DNA from: Halobacillus sp. A1
Lineage (GTDB): Bacteria > Bacillota > Bacilli > Bacillales > Halobacillaceae
Direction: 5' to 3'
DNA: 64,000 bases
Assembly: GCF_024189295.1 (NCBI RefSeq)
Contig: NZ_JAIZEN010000003.1
Location: forward strand, 186,001-250,000
This document shows positions 8,784-17,890 of the stretch, piece after piece. Below the pieces are notes generated by a model, which was not told the origin of the DNA, made no database searches, and saw only the letters and a list, made by a program, of their open reading frames with translations. The position numbers were made by a program, and so were the translations under genes. Position 1 is the first letter of the stretch, and each line of letters opens with the position of its first letter.

Positions 8784-9612
8784 ATGGAAGAAATATGTTA
8801 CCAGGGACTTCACTCATCTTCATTACGCGCACTTCTCTAAGCCGAGTAATGCGGAGCACCGTGCTTTCATAATGATTCACGGTGTGACAGCTGAGGTCGA
8901 TCATCATAAGGAGCTGGCGGCATCTTATCATGCCGGCGGTGATGTTTTCCTTCCGATCCTGAGAGGTTACGATAGTGAAAATGAACGTGGAGACCTTTCC
9001 TATCTCGGACAGTACGACGAAGACCTTATGGACTTTATCCATTACGTACGAAATAAGGGTTTTTCTGAGATTATATTGGCTGGTCATTCCATGGGGTGCG
9101 CCAACATTCTACGTTTGATTAATAATAATAAAACACTGGCTGATTTTTATGTGTTTATAGCACCGTATTTTCATCCGAGGCTTCCAGTATATCAAAACGA
9201 TGCGAATGACCAATTCAAGCCGGAAACCGATGTCGATTTCGAAGTTTACTCTAAAAAGGCAACCGCCCTTGCTGTGCTTCATCGCTTAGGGTTGAACTTT
9301 TGGGATAAGAGTACAGTAGCCCTCATTCCTGATGAGTTCGGGGCAGAGGGAGGTACACTGGAATTGACCTTCCGATTAATCATGTCCAGATTTTTAGAGA
9401 AGGTACCGGAGAATCTATTGAAAGAAAAAGATAATTTTATCACATTTGTCGGGGAAAAAGATGAGGTGATCTTGCCAGAAAAACTAAAAAAATGGCATCA
9501 AGAACAATTTCAAAAAGAGGTCATTTTAATTCCAGGCGAAGATCACAACCATATCCTTCATCATTCCACTGTTCATGACAAAATAGCTTCCACGATGAAT
9601 AAACAGGTTTAG
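8773..9612 (+). CDS. Alpha/beta hydrolase (S33/lysophospholipase-like)
   Basis: A 279-residue serine hydrolase. MIHGVTAE forms the oxyanion region, GHSMGC holds the nucleophile, VGEKDEV the likely acid and GEDHNHILHH the base. There is no signal peptide or lid motif pointing to a lipase. Its ATG overlaps the YkqA-like gene by 11 bases, so it is the third gene of one operon with the S58 peptidase, perhaps in peptide or amide turnover. The natural substrate is unknown. Confidence 0.83.
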   Translation: MKTEWKKYVTRDFTHLHYAHFSKPSNAEHRAFIMIHGVTAEVDHHKELAASYHAGGDVFLPILRGYDSENERGDLSYLGQYDEDLMDFIHYVRNKGFSEIILAGHSMGCANILRLINNNKTLADFYVFIAPYFHPRLPVYQNDANDQFKPETDVDFEVYSKKATALAVLHRLGLNFWDKSTVALIPDEFGAEGGTLELTFRLIMSRFLEKVPENLLKEKDNFITFVGEKDEVILPEKLKKWHQEQFQKEVILIPGEDHNHILHHSTVHDKIASTMNKQV

Positions 9613-9635
9613 CGGGTGGTCGAAATGAAGCTTTC

Positions 9636-9644
9636 TGATATAAT
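9636..9644 (+). promoter_or_regulatory. Extended -10 promoter candidate for dynA
   Basis: TG-A-TATAAT is a perfect extended -10 element 44 bases before the dynA start. No good -35 hexamer is seen 17 bases upstream, which is common for extended -10 promoters. Confidence 0.5.
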
Positions 9645-9687
9645 ATAGGCAAAAGAGGAACGAGTCAGTCAAAAGGGGAAATTGAAG

Positions 9688-12600
9688 ATGTCTGTATCCA
9701 CCAAAGAGAGTCATAGCTCAGTATTAGCTCAGATTGCTGCCCTGCATGGCGAAGTTGATAAACACAACCCTTCATCAGCAGAGAAATTATTAGAAATCAT
9801 TGCGAAATTAAAAAACGAGGAAGTGATGATCGGATTTGCCGGTCATTTTTCTGCGGGTAAATCGACGATGATCAATCGTCTCTCCGAATTTGAAATTTTA
9901 CCCTCAAGTCCTATACCTACTAGTGCAAATATAGTGAAGCTATTCTCAGGCGACCCTTCTACGACGGTCCATTATACTAAAGCGAATCCTGAGAAGTTCA
10001 TCGGGGATATCGGGCTTGAGACCATCAAAAAACTTTGTAAAGACGGAGAAGCGATTGAGGCGATTGAAATAAGTCGTCCCCTGCCAGGCATCCCCTCCCA
10101 CGTTAAACTGCTGGACACCCCGGGGGTGGATTCGACGAATGATGCCGATCGTCTGATTACGGAATCTTCTCTGCACCTCATGGATTTTATGTATTACGTC
10201 ATGGACTATAACCATGTGCAGTCTGAGGTGAATTTGAGCTTCCTATTAGAAATGCAGAAAAGACAAACGCCATTTTCAATCATTATTAACCAAGTCGACA
10301 AACATAATGAAGATGAACTTACCTTTGACGAATTCAAGCAAAGCGTTCAGGAATCTTTGTCTTTATGGGGTATAGAGCCAGAGTCCATTTATTATACCTC
10401 TTTAAAAGATACAGAGCACCAATATAGTAATCTAGACATATTAAAAGAAGACTTTCAGCATAAGTTCTCCAAACAACCCATTAAAGAACAAGCACTTTTA
10501 CATGCCGAAGCGATTATTCATGAAAGCCAGCAATATATCGTCGATCGATATTCAACCGATCTGGAGGATTTAGAAAACAGGCTGGAGGAAGTCAACCTGA
10601 CGATACAGAAAGAAGAAGAAAGACTGCAAGGATCAGACTACACAGTCGTGACCGAAGAAGATCGAGTTTCTGCAGCTGAGAAGCAATTTCAGAATCGAAT
10701 TAAAAAATTCATCACGAATGCATACCTTATGCCAAGTAGTTTGAGAGAAAGTGCACGGACATACTTAGAGTCTCAGCAATCAGGCTTCAAAGCAGGCCTA
10801 TTGTTTGCGAAGAAAAAAACAGAGGAAGAAAAAAAGATTCGTCATGATAAATTTATAGAAGAACTTCAAGAAACCATTGAAAAGAACATGCTTTGGCCTT
10901 TAAGAGAGCGTTTAACTTCTTTTTTAGATACGCAAGAGATTACTGATTCTTCCTTGTTAAATGAGGCACAAAAACTTAATATCCACTATCCGGCTGCACG
11001 TGTGGAGGAGCTGATTGAGCCGGGAGCTGAAGTCACTGGAGAGTATGTACTTCGGTATACGGACCAGCTTTCAAAAGACATCCAAAAGTATTTCAATGCG
11101 GAAATGAACGAGTGGTGGAAAGAGATCGAGGGTGAGTTGAAGAATCTCGCTTATGAGGAATACAACGTCCACCGCACATTGTTTGAATCGAAAGAAGAAA
11201 AACAGGAAATTTTAGAAAAAGCAGAAAAAATCGAGGCAATAACTGACCAATTCAAAGAAATGTTAAACGAGGCGCTTTACCAGTCCCAACCTTCCAAAAA
11301 AGAAGTTGACAATCTGCTGGATACGATAGAAAAAAAGAACGAAAAGATTGCAGAGAAACAACCGGCCGAATTAAAGCTGGCTGAAGTAAATTCAACAGCG
11401 ATAACAAAGGAGGAAGAGGGTTCCCCTTCCATACAAGCAGCAAGTTCACCAAAAGAGGAAATTTCTCCATCAATAGACCGAGCTGTTGAAACGATACAGG
11501 ATGTTCCTGGTTTAGAAGGTTTACGAGCACAACTGCTTGATAAAAAGGAAAGGTTGCTGCACAGAGAATACACAATTGCTCTTTTCGGCGCGTTCAGTGC
11601 TGGGAAATCTTCCTTTGCAAATGCTGTACTGGGAGACCGCGTGCTGCCCGTTTCTCCTAATCCGACGACGGCTGCTATCAATAAAATTGTCCCCCCTACT
11701 GAAAAGCATCCTCACCGAACAGTGGTCGTAAAGGTGAAGTCTGAAAAAGAACTGCTGGAAGATGTGACGCACGCCTCAGAACAGAACTTGCCTTCAAGTC
11801 TCGATGACGCGTATGAACGTGTTGCAGCTTTTGATGAGAAATTCTTGAATCAGTTAGATCATAAAAAAAGAGCTTTTCTACAAGCTTTTATCGCCGGTTA
11901 TGGTCGAATGAAAGGCTACGCGGGGGAACGTATGACAATTGCATGGGAGGACTTATCCTCTTACGTCTCAGAGGAGAAAATTTCCTGCTTCATCGAGTGG
12001 GCAGAAATCTACTATGATTGTGAGTGGACGAGAAAAGGAATACGCCTTGTAGATACGCCAGGAGCGGATTCAGTTAATGCAAGACATACGAATGTTTCAT
12101 TTGAATATATAAAAAATGCAGATGCCATTCTTTTTGTCACTTATTATAACCATCCCTTTTCTAAAGCGGATCAATCTTTCTTAACTCAGCTTGGGAGGGT
12201 TAAGGATGCATTCTCGATGGATAAAATGTTCTTCATAATCAATGCGGCCGACTTAGCAGATTCCGAAGAAGAAAAGCTGCTCGTTGAAGAATACCTTCAA
12301 GATCAACTACAGCAATTCAAAATCCGTAACCCGAGGATATTTTCTTTGTCTAGTCTCCAAGGACTGAAAGAAAAGCAAAAGGAAGTAAACCCAGTCCATT
12401 CCGGTTTAGAACATTTTGAAACCAGGTTTGATCGTTTCTTAGAAGAAGAACTCTCAGAAATGCTCTACCATTCGATTCATCACGATATCGAAGAAGCAGA
12501 AAAAACTCTTGAATCATTTATACGAAATGCTTCCTTGGACGAACAGCAGAAAAATGATCAGTTGAATCAATTGAAAGAAGAAAAGCAAAGGTCTATAAAT

Positions 12601-13305
12601 GTTTTACCGCGGCACTTGACGGAGAGAGAGCATGAAGCCCTTCAACAAAAGATGGATAAGCAGCTTCATTATGTCCATGAAAGATTGATGCTTAATTTTA
12701 ACGATTATTTCAAAAATCATATCAACCCTGCTGTTGTAAAAGGGGATAAAGCTGAAGCGAGAGAGCGGCTATGGTTCGCTTCTAAAGAATTGCTCGCTGA
12801 GGTAGAGTATGAAATGAATCAGGAGATTAGAGCCGTAGCCATCAGAATGGAAGCTTTCGTTAAAGAAAGAATAGATCAAATGAAAAAGGAATTGACGTCG
12901 CAACTCAAACTCATCAAACCTTCGATAGAGCTGCAGCCTTTTGAATTTGGCCGGACAGAAGCGATCACGATAAACCAAACGATTTCAATTTCCTATGAGC
13001 AATTTGTAAAACCAGTTAAACTGTTCAAGGGTACACAGTCCTTTTTTGAAAATAATGAAAAAGAAAAGATGAAGGATCAAATGGCTGACCTCATCTCTCA
13101 ACCATTACAAAAAGCTATTAATGATAAGAATCACCTTTTAGTGAATCATTTCACAGAGCTTATGAACATAAAGGCGCAGGAAGCATTTGACCAATGGTAC
13201 AACGAAATTGAAGCCGCTTTTGACAGGCAAATGTACAGCCTGGAGAACAAAGTGGACATTACTGATTTGAAACGTCGTCATGAAACCATTAAAAGTCTGG
13301 TATAA
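9688..13305 (+). CDS. dynA: Tandem dynamin-like GTPase DynA
   Basis: A 1,206-residue protein, about the size of B. subtilis DynA (YpbR), which tethers and fuses membranes and helps protect against phage and pore-forming stress. It has two complete dynamin modules. Module one: P-loop GHFSAGKST (residues 52-60), switch DTPGVDSTN and NQVDK. Module two: P-loop GAFSAGKSS (634-642), switch DTPGADSVN and NAAD. Long coiled-coil stalks follow each GTPase domain (about 290-560 and 930-1200). ATG 9688 follows AAAAGGGGA by eight bases; a TTG six bases earlier is less well placed. It is transcribed alone and ends at a strong terminator. Confidence 0.94.
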   Translation: MSVSTKESHSSVLAQIAALHGEVDKHNPSSAEKLLEIIAKLKNEEVMIGFAGHFSAGKSTMINRLSEFEILPSSPIPTSANIVKLFSGDPSTTVHYTKANPEKFIGDIGLETIKKLCKDGEAIEAIEISRPLPGIPSHVKLLDTPGVDSTNDADRLITESSLHLMDFMYYVMDYNHVQSEVNLSFLLEMQKRQTPFSIIINQVDKHNEDELTFDEFKQSVQESLSLWGIEPESIYYTSLKDTEHQYSNLDILKEDFQHKFSKQPIKEQALLHAEAIIHESQQYIVDRYSTDLEDLENRLEEVNLTIQKEEERLQGSDYTVVTEEDRVSAAEKQFQNRIKKFITNAYLMPSSLRESARTYLESQQSGFKAGLLFAKKKTEEEKKIRHDKFIEELQETIEKNMLWPLRERLTSFLDTQEITDSSLLNEAQKLNIHYPAARVEELIEPGAEVTGEYVLRYTDQLSKDIQKYFNAEMNEWWKEIEGELKNLAYEEYNVHRTLFESKEEKQEILEKAEKIEAITDQFKEMLNEALYQSQPSKKEVDNLLDTIEKKNEKIAEKQPAELKLAEVNSTAITKEEEGSPSIQAASSPKEEISPSIDRAVETIQDVPGLEGLRAQLLDKKERLLHREYTIALFGAFSAGKSSFANAVLGDRVLPVSPNPTTAAINKIVPPTEKHPHRTVVVKVKSEKELLEDVTHASEQNLPSSLDDAYERVAAFDEKFLNQLDHKKRAFLQAFIAGYGRMKGYAGERMTIAWEDLSSYVSEEKISCFIEWAEIYYDCEWTRKGIRLVDTPGADSVNARHTNVSFEYIKNADAILFVTYYNHPFSKADQSFLTQLGRVKDAFSMDKMFFIINAADLADSEEEKLLVEEYLQDQLQQFKIRNPRIFSLSSLQGLKEKQKEVNPVHSGLEHFETRFDRFLEEELSEMLYHSIHHDIEEAEKTLESFIRNASLDEQQKNDQLNQLKEEKQRSINVLPRHLTEREHEALQQKMDKQLHYVHERLMLNFNDYFKNHINPAVVKGDKAEARERLWFASKELLAEVEYEMNQEIRAVAIRMEAFVKERIDQMKKELTSQLKLIKPSIELQPFEFGRTEAITINQTISISYEQFVKPVKLFKGTQSFFENNEKEKMKDQMADLISQPLQKAINDKNHLLVNHFTELMNIKAQEAFDQWYNEIEAAFDRQMYSLENKVDITDLKRRHETIKSLV

Positions 13306-13321
13306 ATTGAACTGACAGTAG

Positions 13322-13369
13322 AAAGGTAGAAGACACCTAAAAATAGTAGGTGAGCTTCTACCTTTTTTG
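13322..13369 (+). terminator. Terminator of dynA
   Basis: AAAGGTAGAAG...CACCT pairs with AGGTG...CTTCTACCTTT around a short loop, followed by TTTTTT. Confidence 0.88.
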
Positions 13370-13806
13370 ATGTTGTAAGTTTTAAAAAGAACTGAGAAAC
13401 ATAACGGGAATTTATAAGGTGGCTGCATCGTCAAGTGGATTTTAAGTATTAACTGCGACTACACGACGAACAGTGCGGAATTTTGAATTGATTGATCAAT
13501 TATGTCGAAAAAAATTTAGTAAGGGTGGTGTTTAGTTAGTAAAGACACAGATGAAAGGAGATTAATAAATTGATTACTTGTCAAAGATGTAAGAATGGTC
13601 TTGCTCTTAAAGCCGCACTGAGTTTAACAACTCCATTTTTTATTGAAAAAACATCTGATTTTCATAGTTTCTGAGTTTACCGTGAAAAAGTAACGGATGT
13701 ACTATATGAGAAATTGTTAGCTCTATAAAAATCAGATGTTGATGAAGCTGACGTTATTAGTACACGTATGACCTGTTAATAAAAATAAAAAGTTTGAAAA
13801 GTGTAA
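13370..13806. other. Intergenic stretch; one possible tiny reading frame
   Basis: No convincing gene. The only candidate is a 34-codon frame from TTG 13570 to TGA 13674, with AAAGGAGA eight bases upstream, encoding a peptide that begins with a CxxC motif (MITCQRCKNG). The frame reopens briefly after the stop, so it may be a decayed small gene. The rest is AT-rich with no recognised motif. Confidence 0.3.
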
Positions 13807-13843
13807 TGAAAAAAACCTTCCTCATTGAGGAAGGTTTTTTTCA
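13807..13843. terminator. Bidirectional terminator
   Basis: AAAAAACCTTCCTC and GAGGAAGGTTTTTT form a near-perfect stem with a tiny loop; T runs occur on both strands. It serves the leftward lipoprotein gene. Confidence 0.88.
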
Positions 13844-13894
13844 TGAATATAAATCTAAATGATTATAAGCACATTTCCAATGATCAACTTATGA

Positions 13895-14602
13895 TTAGAT
13901 AAGCACTTCCACATCAGCCTCTTCACGCAGTTCATCAATTAACTTAGTAATTTGTTCATTTTCTTTCGAAGTAATAAGCTGCTGCTCGATTTGATCTCTA
14001 GATTCGTCAAGACTGGGAGCATTTTCACCTTGCTCTTCGCTGATCACTTCGTACTGTTCTTCGATTTCTTCGTCAGTCACTTCAACTTCTTCTGTATTTT
14101 CTTCGACATATTTATTAATCACTAAGCTGCGCTCGAGTTCTTCTCTTACTGTTTCTTCATCGAGGTCGTTCGCTTCGTAAGCTTCTTGCTTAGCTTCTTC
14201 ACTTTCGAATTGTGATGAGAATTCTTCGTAGCGTTCGTCTACCTCGTCTGGTGAAACCTCGTGTCCTTCAGCTTCAGCTTCTTGTGATAATAATTCGAGA
14301 CCGATCATTTCTTCAATTACGCTTTGCTCAATTTGTTCCTGCTGGCCTTCTACATCCATACCCATTTGCTCATATTGTTGTTTGGCACCATTGTATTGGG
14401 TATTAAAATCTTCTCTTGAAAGTTCTTCTCCATTTACAGTTGCTACTGGCCCGCTATCGTCACCCTCTTCAGACGAGGACTGTTCAGTTTGAGGATCAGC
14501 TTCGTTATTTTCACCTTCACTGCTATCATCTTCACTGGAACAAGCAGCAAGTATCATCAGAGCTAGGATGGAAATCCATATTGCTATCCATTTATCTTTC
14601 AT
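13895..14602 (-). CDS. SurA/PrsA N-terminal-domain lipoprotein
   Basis: A 235-residue predicted lipoprotein. A signal peptide of about 20 residues ends in the lipobox LAAC, followed by a strongly acidic linker. A SurA-type chaperone domain comes next (VATVNGEELSREDFNTQY through ERSLVINKYVEE), with the paired C-terminal helix (SLDESRDQIEQQLI). The parvulin PPIase domain of PrsA is missing, so it is probably a holdase-like factor outside the membrane. ATG 14602 has AAGGAGAG; an in-frame ATG 24 bases upstream is not supported. The strong acidity suits a salt-adapted organism. Confidence 0.85.
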   Translation of the reverse strand: MKDKWIAIWISILALMILAACSSEDDSSEGENNEADPQTEQSSSEEGDDSGPVATVNGEELSREDFNTQYNGAKQQYEQMGMDVEGQQEQIEQSVIEEMIGLELLSQEAEAEGHEVSPDEVDERYEEFSSQFESEEAKQEAYEANDLDEETVREELERSLVINKYVEENTEEVEVTDEEIEEQYEVISEEQGENAPSLDESRDQIEQQLITSKENEQITKLIDELREEADVEVLI

Positions 14603-14728
14603 AAGATCTCTCCTTTTCCTGTTCAATCAATATTCGGAGTGTAGCACACCCCTTTACCTCAAGTAAAACTGAATGGTTATATTTCCACATATTTCACATA
14701 AAATGAAGGTACAGGGAGGGGGATGAAG

Positions 14729-15220
14729 ATGGATCCAGTCTTGTACTATCCTAGAAATATGTATGGTCAGTCGGCGACGGTAGAGTTCCATGCCAGTCCG
14801 TTAGCTCCGAAACTTAAAGGAATGATGAATTTTGTTCAGCAGCCATACGGTGTAGAGGTGATTGTCCAAGTAGAAGGCCTTCCTTCTTTTGAAAAAAAGA
14901 ACGGCACACAAATAGGTCCTCACGGATTTCATATACATGAGAAGGGAGTTTGTGAAGTAGGAAATGGCGAAATGCCCTTTGAATCAGCCGGCGGGCATTG
15001 GAACCCCGATGACCAGCCACACGGAAATCATGCCGGGGATTTCCCCGTATTATTTTCTAACAGCGGCAGGGCGAGAATGCTCTTTTTTACTGATAGATTT
15101 ACAGTTGATGAGATCATTGGCAAATCTGTCATCATCCATCAAGGTCCTGATGACTACCAAACACAGCCTACAGGTAATTCAGGACTTAGAATAGCTTGCG
15201 GTATAATAGAACAGAATTAA
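14729..15220 (+). CDS. Cu/Zn superoxide dismutase-like protein
   Basis: A 163-residue SodC-family protein. Copper ligands are in GFHIH, GGHWNP and VIIHQG; zinc ligands in GGHWNP, QPHG and HAGD. Two Cys (GVC and IACG) are placed to form the family disulfide, and the GNSGLRIACG tail carries the active-site Arg. The loop between the QPH and NHAGD histidines is about six residues shorter than I expect for the family. No signal peptide or lipobox is present, and upstream frames are closed, so it may be cytoplasmic. ATG 14729 is favoured: the G-rich binding site abuts the ATG at 14723. Confidence 0.82.
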   Translation: MDPVLYYPRNMYGQSATVEFHASPLAPKLKGMMNFVQQPYGVEVIVQVEGLPSFEKKNGTQIGPHGFHIHEKGVCEVGNGEMPFESAGGHWNPDDQPHGNHAGDFPVLFSNSGRARMLFFTDRFTVDEIIGKSVIIHQGPDDYQTQPTGNSGLRIACGIIEQN

Positions 15221-15273
15221 TGGAATACGCTAAGGACTCTTAGCGTATGAAGGCGGGGTATTTCTTACAACTC

Positions 15274-15302
15274 TTGACACATGTAGTGAAATCGTGTATA
15301 TT
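15274..15302 (+). promoter_or_regulatory. Consensus sigma-A promoter of the cold-shock gene
   Basis: TTGACA, 17-base spacer, TATATT. The predicted start at about 15309 leaves a 150-base untranslated leader before the cold-shock start codon. Confidence 0.82.
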
Positions 15303-15308
15303 TATATA

Positions 15309-15459
15309 TGTATATGAAAGGCACCAACCCATGCATAACTCCTAAATCACTTATTATAAAGGGTTATCAATTCTGTTTGGTACTTTTTGTAATATGTGAT
15401 TTTTTTCATGATGCATGGAACACATATTAATTTTTAGAAATATTGGAGGACCCATTTTT
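15309..15459 (+). promoter_or_regulatory. Long structured 5' leader of the cold-shock mRNA
   Basis: Two distant blocks pair perfectly and in nested order: CCATGCAT (15329-15336) with ATGCATGG (15411-15418), and AAATCAC (15344-15350) with GTGATTT (15396-15402). A short inner AAGGGTTATC-type region lies between. Cold-shock mRNAs of other bacteria carry long leaders that refold with temperature, so an RNA thermosensor is a reasonable inference. GGAGGA is 11 bases before the ATG, outside the pairing. Confidence 0.6.
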
Positions 15460-15660
15460 ATGAAAACTGGTACAGTAAAATGGTTTAACGCAGAAAAAGG
15501 ATTTGGATTTATTGAAGTTGAAGGTGGAGACGATGTATTCGTACACTTCAGCGCTATTCAAGAAGAAGGATTCAAATCACTTGAAGAAGGTCAAAGTGTA
15601 GAATTTGAAATTACAGAAGGCGATCGCGGACCACAGGCTGCTAATGTAACTAAATTATAA
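15460..15660 (+). CDS. Cold-shock protein (CspA/CspB family)
   Basis: A 66-residue cold-shock domain protein of the usual size. RNP1 is KGFGFIEV and RNP2 is DVFVHFSAI, the aromatic RNA-binding face; [10 protein letters not shown] follows the start. It binds single-stranded RNA and DNA as a chaperone in the cytoplasm. GGAGGA precedes the ATG. Expression is probably set by the consensus promoter and structured leader upstream. A terminator separates it from the cold-inducible ydjO-like gene, with possible read-through. Confidence 0.96.
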   Translation: MKTGTVKWFNAEKGFGFIEVEGGDDVFVHFSAIQEEGFKSLEEGQSVEFEITEGDRGPQAANVTKL

Positions 15661-15667
15661 GAAATAT

Positions 15668-15703
15668 AAAAGAGACTGACTCCATGTAAGTCAGTCTCTT
15701 TTA
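15668..15703 (+). terminator. Terminator after the cold-shock gene
   Basis: AAAAGAGACTGACT pairs perfectly with AGTCAGTCTCTTTT across a seven-base loop. Confidence 0.9.
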
Positions 15704-15739
15704 CATAAACTGGACATGTCCAAAGGAGGTTTCAATACG

Positions 15740-15949
15740 ATGGCATTTGGTAAAAAGAACCAGGCTGAAATAGTTGAAGAAGAAACAAAAATTTGGGTGT
15801 GTAAATCTGAAGATTGCAACTGTTGGATGCGGGATAATTTCCGCACAGAGGAAGAAGCTATTTGTCCTATTTGCGGCAGTGAAATGGAAACTGAAAGCAA
15901 AGTGATGCAAGTAGTAGATAACAACAGTTTATACTATAAACAGAAATAA
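15740..15949 (+). CDS. ydjO: YdjO-like cold-inducible zinc-ribbon-type protein
   Basis: A 69-residue protein with two cysteine pairs, WVCKSEDCNCW and CPICGSEM, suggesting a small zinc ribbon. Length, start (MAFGKKN) and Cys layout fit the YdjO family, described as cold-inducible in B. subtilis. AAAGGAGGT lies nine bases before the ATG. Its position 80 bases after the cold-shock gene supports a shared cold response. The biochemical role is unknown. Confidence 0.83.
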   Translation: MAFGKKNQAEIVEEETKIWVCKSEDCNCWMRDNFRTEEEAICPICGSEMETESKVMQVVDNNSLYYKQK

Positions 15950-15976
15950 AAGAGCCCTTTACGGGTTCTTTTTTTA
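15949..15976 (+). terminator. Terminator of ydjO
   Basis: AAAGAGCCC and GGGTTCTTT form the stem with a short loop and a T7 tail. Confidence 0.85.
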
Positions 15977-16111
15977 GGTGCCGGTTTCTCGGGGAATATA
16001 GGGCAGAAGATGAATATAGGGTTAATCATTACCGACTTCTTCCCATAAGAAGTCTTTTTTTATTCTTCAGGCTGTTTATAATACAAAAGCCTATTCTAGT
16101 AACGTAATGAA

Positions 16112-16120
16112 TGATATAAT
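16112..16120 (+). promoter_or_regulatory. Extended -10 promoter candidate for the ABC-F gene
   Basis: TG-A-TATAAT lies 37 bases before the ABC-F start; no clear -35 is visible. Confidence 0.5.
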
Positions 16121-16156
16121 TTGAATGCTAAACACTTATGTACGGGAGGATTTCAA

Positions 16157-17767
16157 ATGTTAAACGTAACGGACGTCAGTCTTCGCTTCGGAGATCAGAA
16201 GCTATTTGAAGACGTCAATATAAAATTCACGCCAGGGAATTGCTACGGACTTATCGGGGCAAACGGTGCTGGTAAGTCTACTTTTCTTAAAGTATTAAGC
16301 GGGGAAATTGAACCGCAGACAGGGGACGTTTCACTTAAGAACGATCAAAGACTTGCCGTACTGAAACAGAACCAATTCGAGTACGATGAGTATCAAGTTC
16401 TTGAGACGGTCATTATGGGTCACACCAGATTATATGAAGTCATGCAGGAAAAAGACGCTATCTATATGAAAGGTGATTTCACAGAAGAAGATGGTATGAG
16501 AGCTGCTGAACTAGAAGGTGAATTCGCCGAAATGAACGGCTGGGAAGCTGAATCAGAAGCTGCCAGACTTTTAACTGGGCTGGGCGTTAGCGACGATCTT
16601 CATGATAAGAAAATGACTGAAATAGCCGGATCCGATAAAGTAAAAGTTTTGCTTGCTCAAGCTCTCTTTGGTAGTCCTGATGTGTTATTACTAGATGAGC
16701 CGACCAACCACCTGGATATTAAAGCAATACAGTGGCTTGAAGATTTCCTGATTGATTTCGAAAACACGGTTATTGTTGTTTCGCACGACCGACATTTTTT
16801 GAATAATGTTTGTACTCACATTGCCGACCTGGACTTCGGTAAAATTCAGATTTACGTGGGTAACTACGATTTCTGGTATGAATCCAGTCAGTTAGCTCAA
16901 CGATTGGCTAGTGAGCAAAATAAGAAAAAAGAAGAAAAAATTAAAGATTTAAAAGAATTCGTTGCTCGGTTCAGTGCCAATGCTTCTAAATCCAAACAAG
17001 CGACCTCCAGAAAGAAACTATTGGATAAAATAACGTTAGACGATATTCAGCCGTCTTCGAGGAAATATCCTTATATTGCGTTTAAAGCAGACCGTGAAAT
17101 AGGAAATGATTTGCTGACAGTTAAAAACTTATCAAAAACGATTGACGGAGTTAAAGTACTCAACAATGTCAGCTTTACAATGAATAAAGATGACAAAATT
17201 GCACTTGTAGGTAGCCATGAAGTTGCGAAGACTACACTTTTTCAAATTCTTATGGGCGAAATAGAACCAGATGAAGGAACGTTTAAGTGGGGCGTAACTA
17301 CTTCACAAAGTTACTTCCCGAAAGATAACTCGAAATTCTTCAATCGCTCTGACATCAATCTGGTGGAATGGCTGCGCCAATATTCACCGGAGGATCAGAC
17401 AGAAACGTTCCTAAGAAGTTTCTTAGGAAGAATGTTGTTCTCTGGCGAAGAAGCTCTGAAAAGACCTGATGTACTATCAGGGGGGGAAAAAGTACGTGGT
17501 ATGCTGTCTAAGATGATGCTCTCAGGCGCTAACGTACTCTTACTGGATGAACCGACGAACCACTTGGACTTAGAATCAATCACATCATTAAATAAAGGGT
17601 TGATTAATTTTAAAGGTTCTATCATTTTCGCTTCCCATGACCACGAATTCATCCAGACTATTGCTAACCGTATCATCGAATTCACACCAAACGGCATAGT
17701 AGATAAAGAAATGTCTTATGATGAATACTTGAATGATCCAGAAGTTCAAAAGCAGGTTTCCATTTAA
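16157..17767 (+). CDS. ykpA: ABC-F family ATPase (YkpA/YbiT-like)
   Basis: A 536-residue protein with two ABC domains and no membrane segment, as in ribosome-acting ABC-F factors. Domain one has Walker A GANGAGKST and Walker B LLLDEPTNHLD; its signature is degenerate (IAGSDK). Domain two has an altered P-loop (GSHEVAKTT), an LSGGEK signature and LLLDEPTNHLD. The linker carries the family's charged coiled coil. YFPKDNSKFF and DLDFGKIQIYVGNYDFWYES match, as I recall, the YkpA/YbiT branch. ATG 16157 follows GGGAGGA; the upstream in-frame ATG at 16121 has no site. Probably a translation factor rather than an antibiotic-resistance protein. Confidence 0.9.
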   Translation: MLNVTDVSLRFGDQKLFEDVNIKFTPGNCYGLIGANGAGKSTFLKVLSGEIEPQTGDVSLKNDQRLAVLKQNQFEYDEYQVLETVIMGHTRLYEVMQEKDAIYMKGDFTEEDGMRAAELEGEFAEMNGWEAESEAARLLTGLGVSDDLHDKKMTEIAGSDKVKVLLAQALFGSPDVLLLDEPTNHLDIKAIQWLEDFLIDFENTVIVVSHDRHFLNNVCTHIADLDFGKIQIYVGNYDFWYESSQLAQRLASEQNKKKEEKIKDLKEFVARFSANASKSKQATSRKKLLDKITLDDIQPSSRKYPYIAFKADREIGNDLLTVKNLSKTIDGVKVLNNVSFTMNKDDKIALVGSHEVAKTTLFQILMGEIEPDEGTFKWGVTTSQSYFPKDNSKFFNRSDINLVEWLRQYSPEDQTETFLRSFLGRMLFSGEEALKRPDVLSGGEKVRGMLSKMMLSGANVLLLDEPTNHLDLESITSLNKGLINFKGSIIFASHDHEFIQTIANRIIEFTPNGIVDKEMSYDEYLNDPEVQKQVSI

Positions 17768-17847
17768 ACTAAAACTGTAATGCTGATTTTAATTGCTTAA
17801 CAAAATAAGTATGTTAAGTAATATGGAGAAACCATATAACTACAAGA

Positions 17848-17890
17848 GATCGAGTATGAAACCGTTAAGGTTTCATACTCGATCTTTTTA
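17848..17890 (+). terminator. Terminator of the ABC-F gene
   Basis: GATCGAGTATGAAACC and GGTTTCATACTCGATC form a 16-bp perfect stem with a five-base loop and a TTTTTA tail. Confidence 0.93.
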
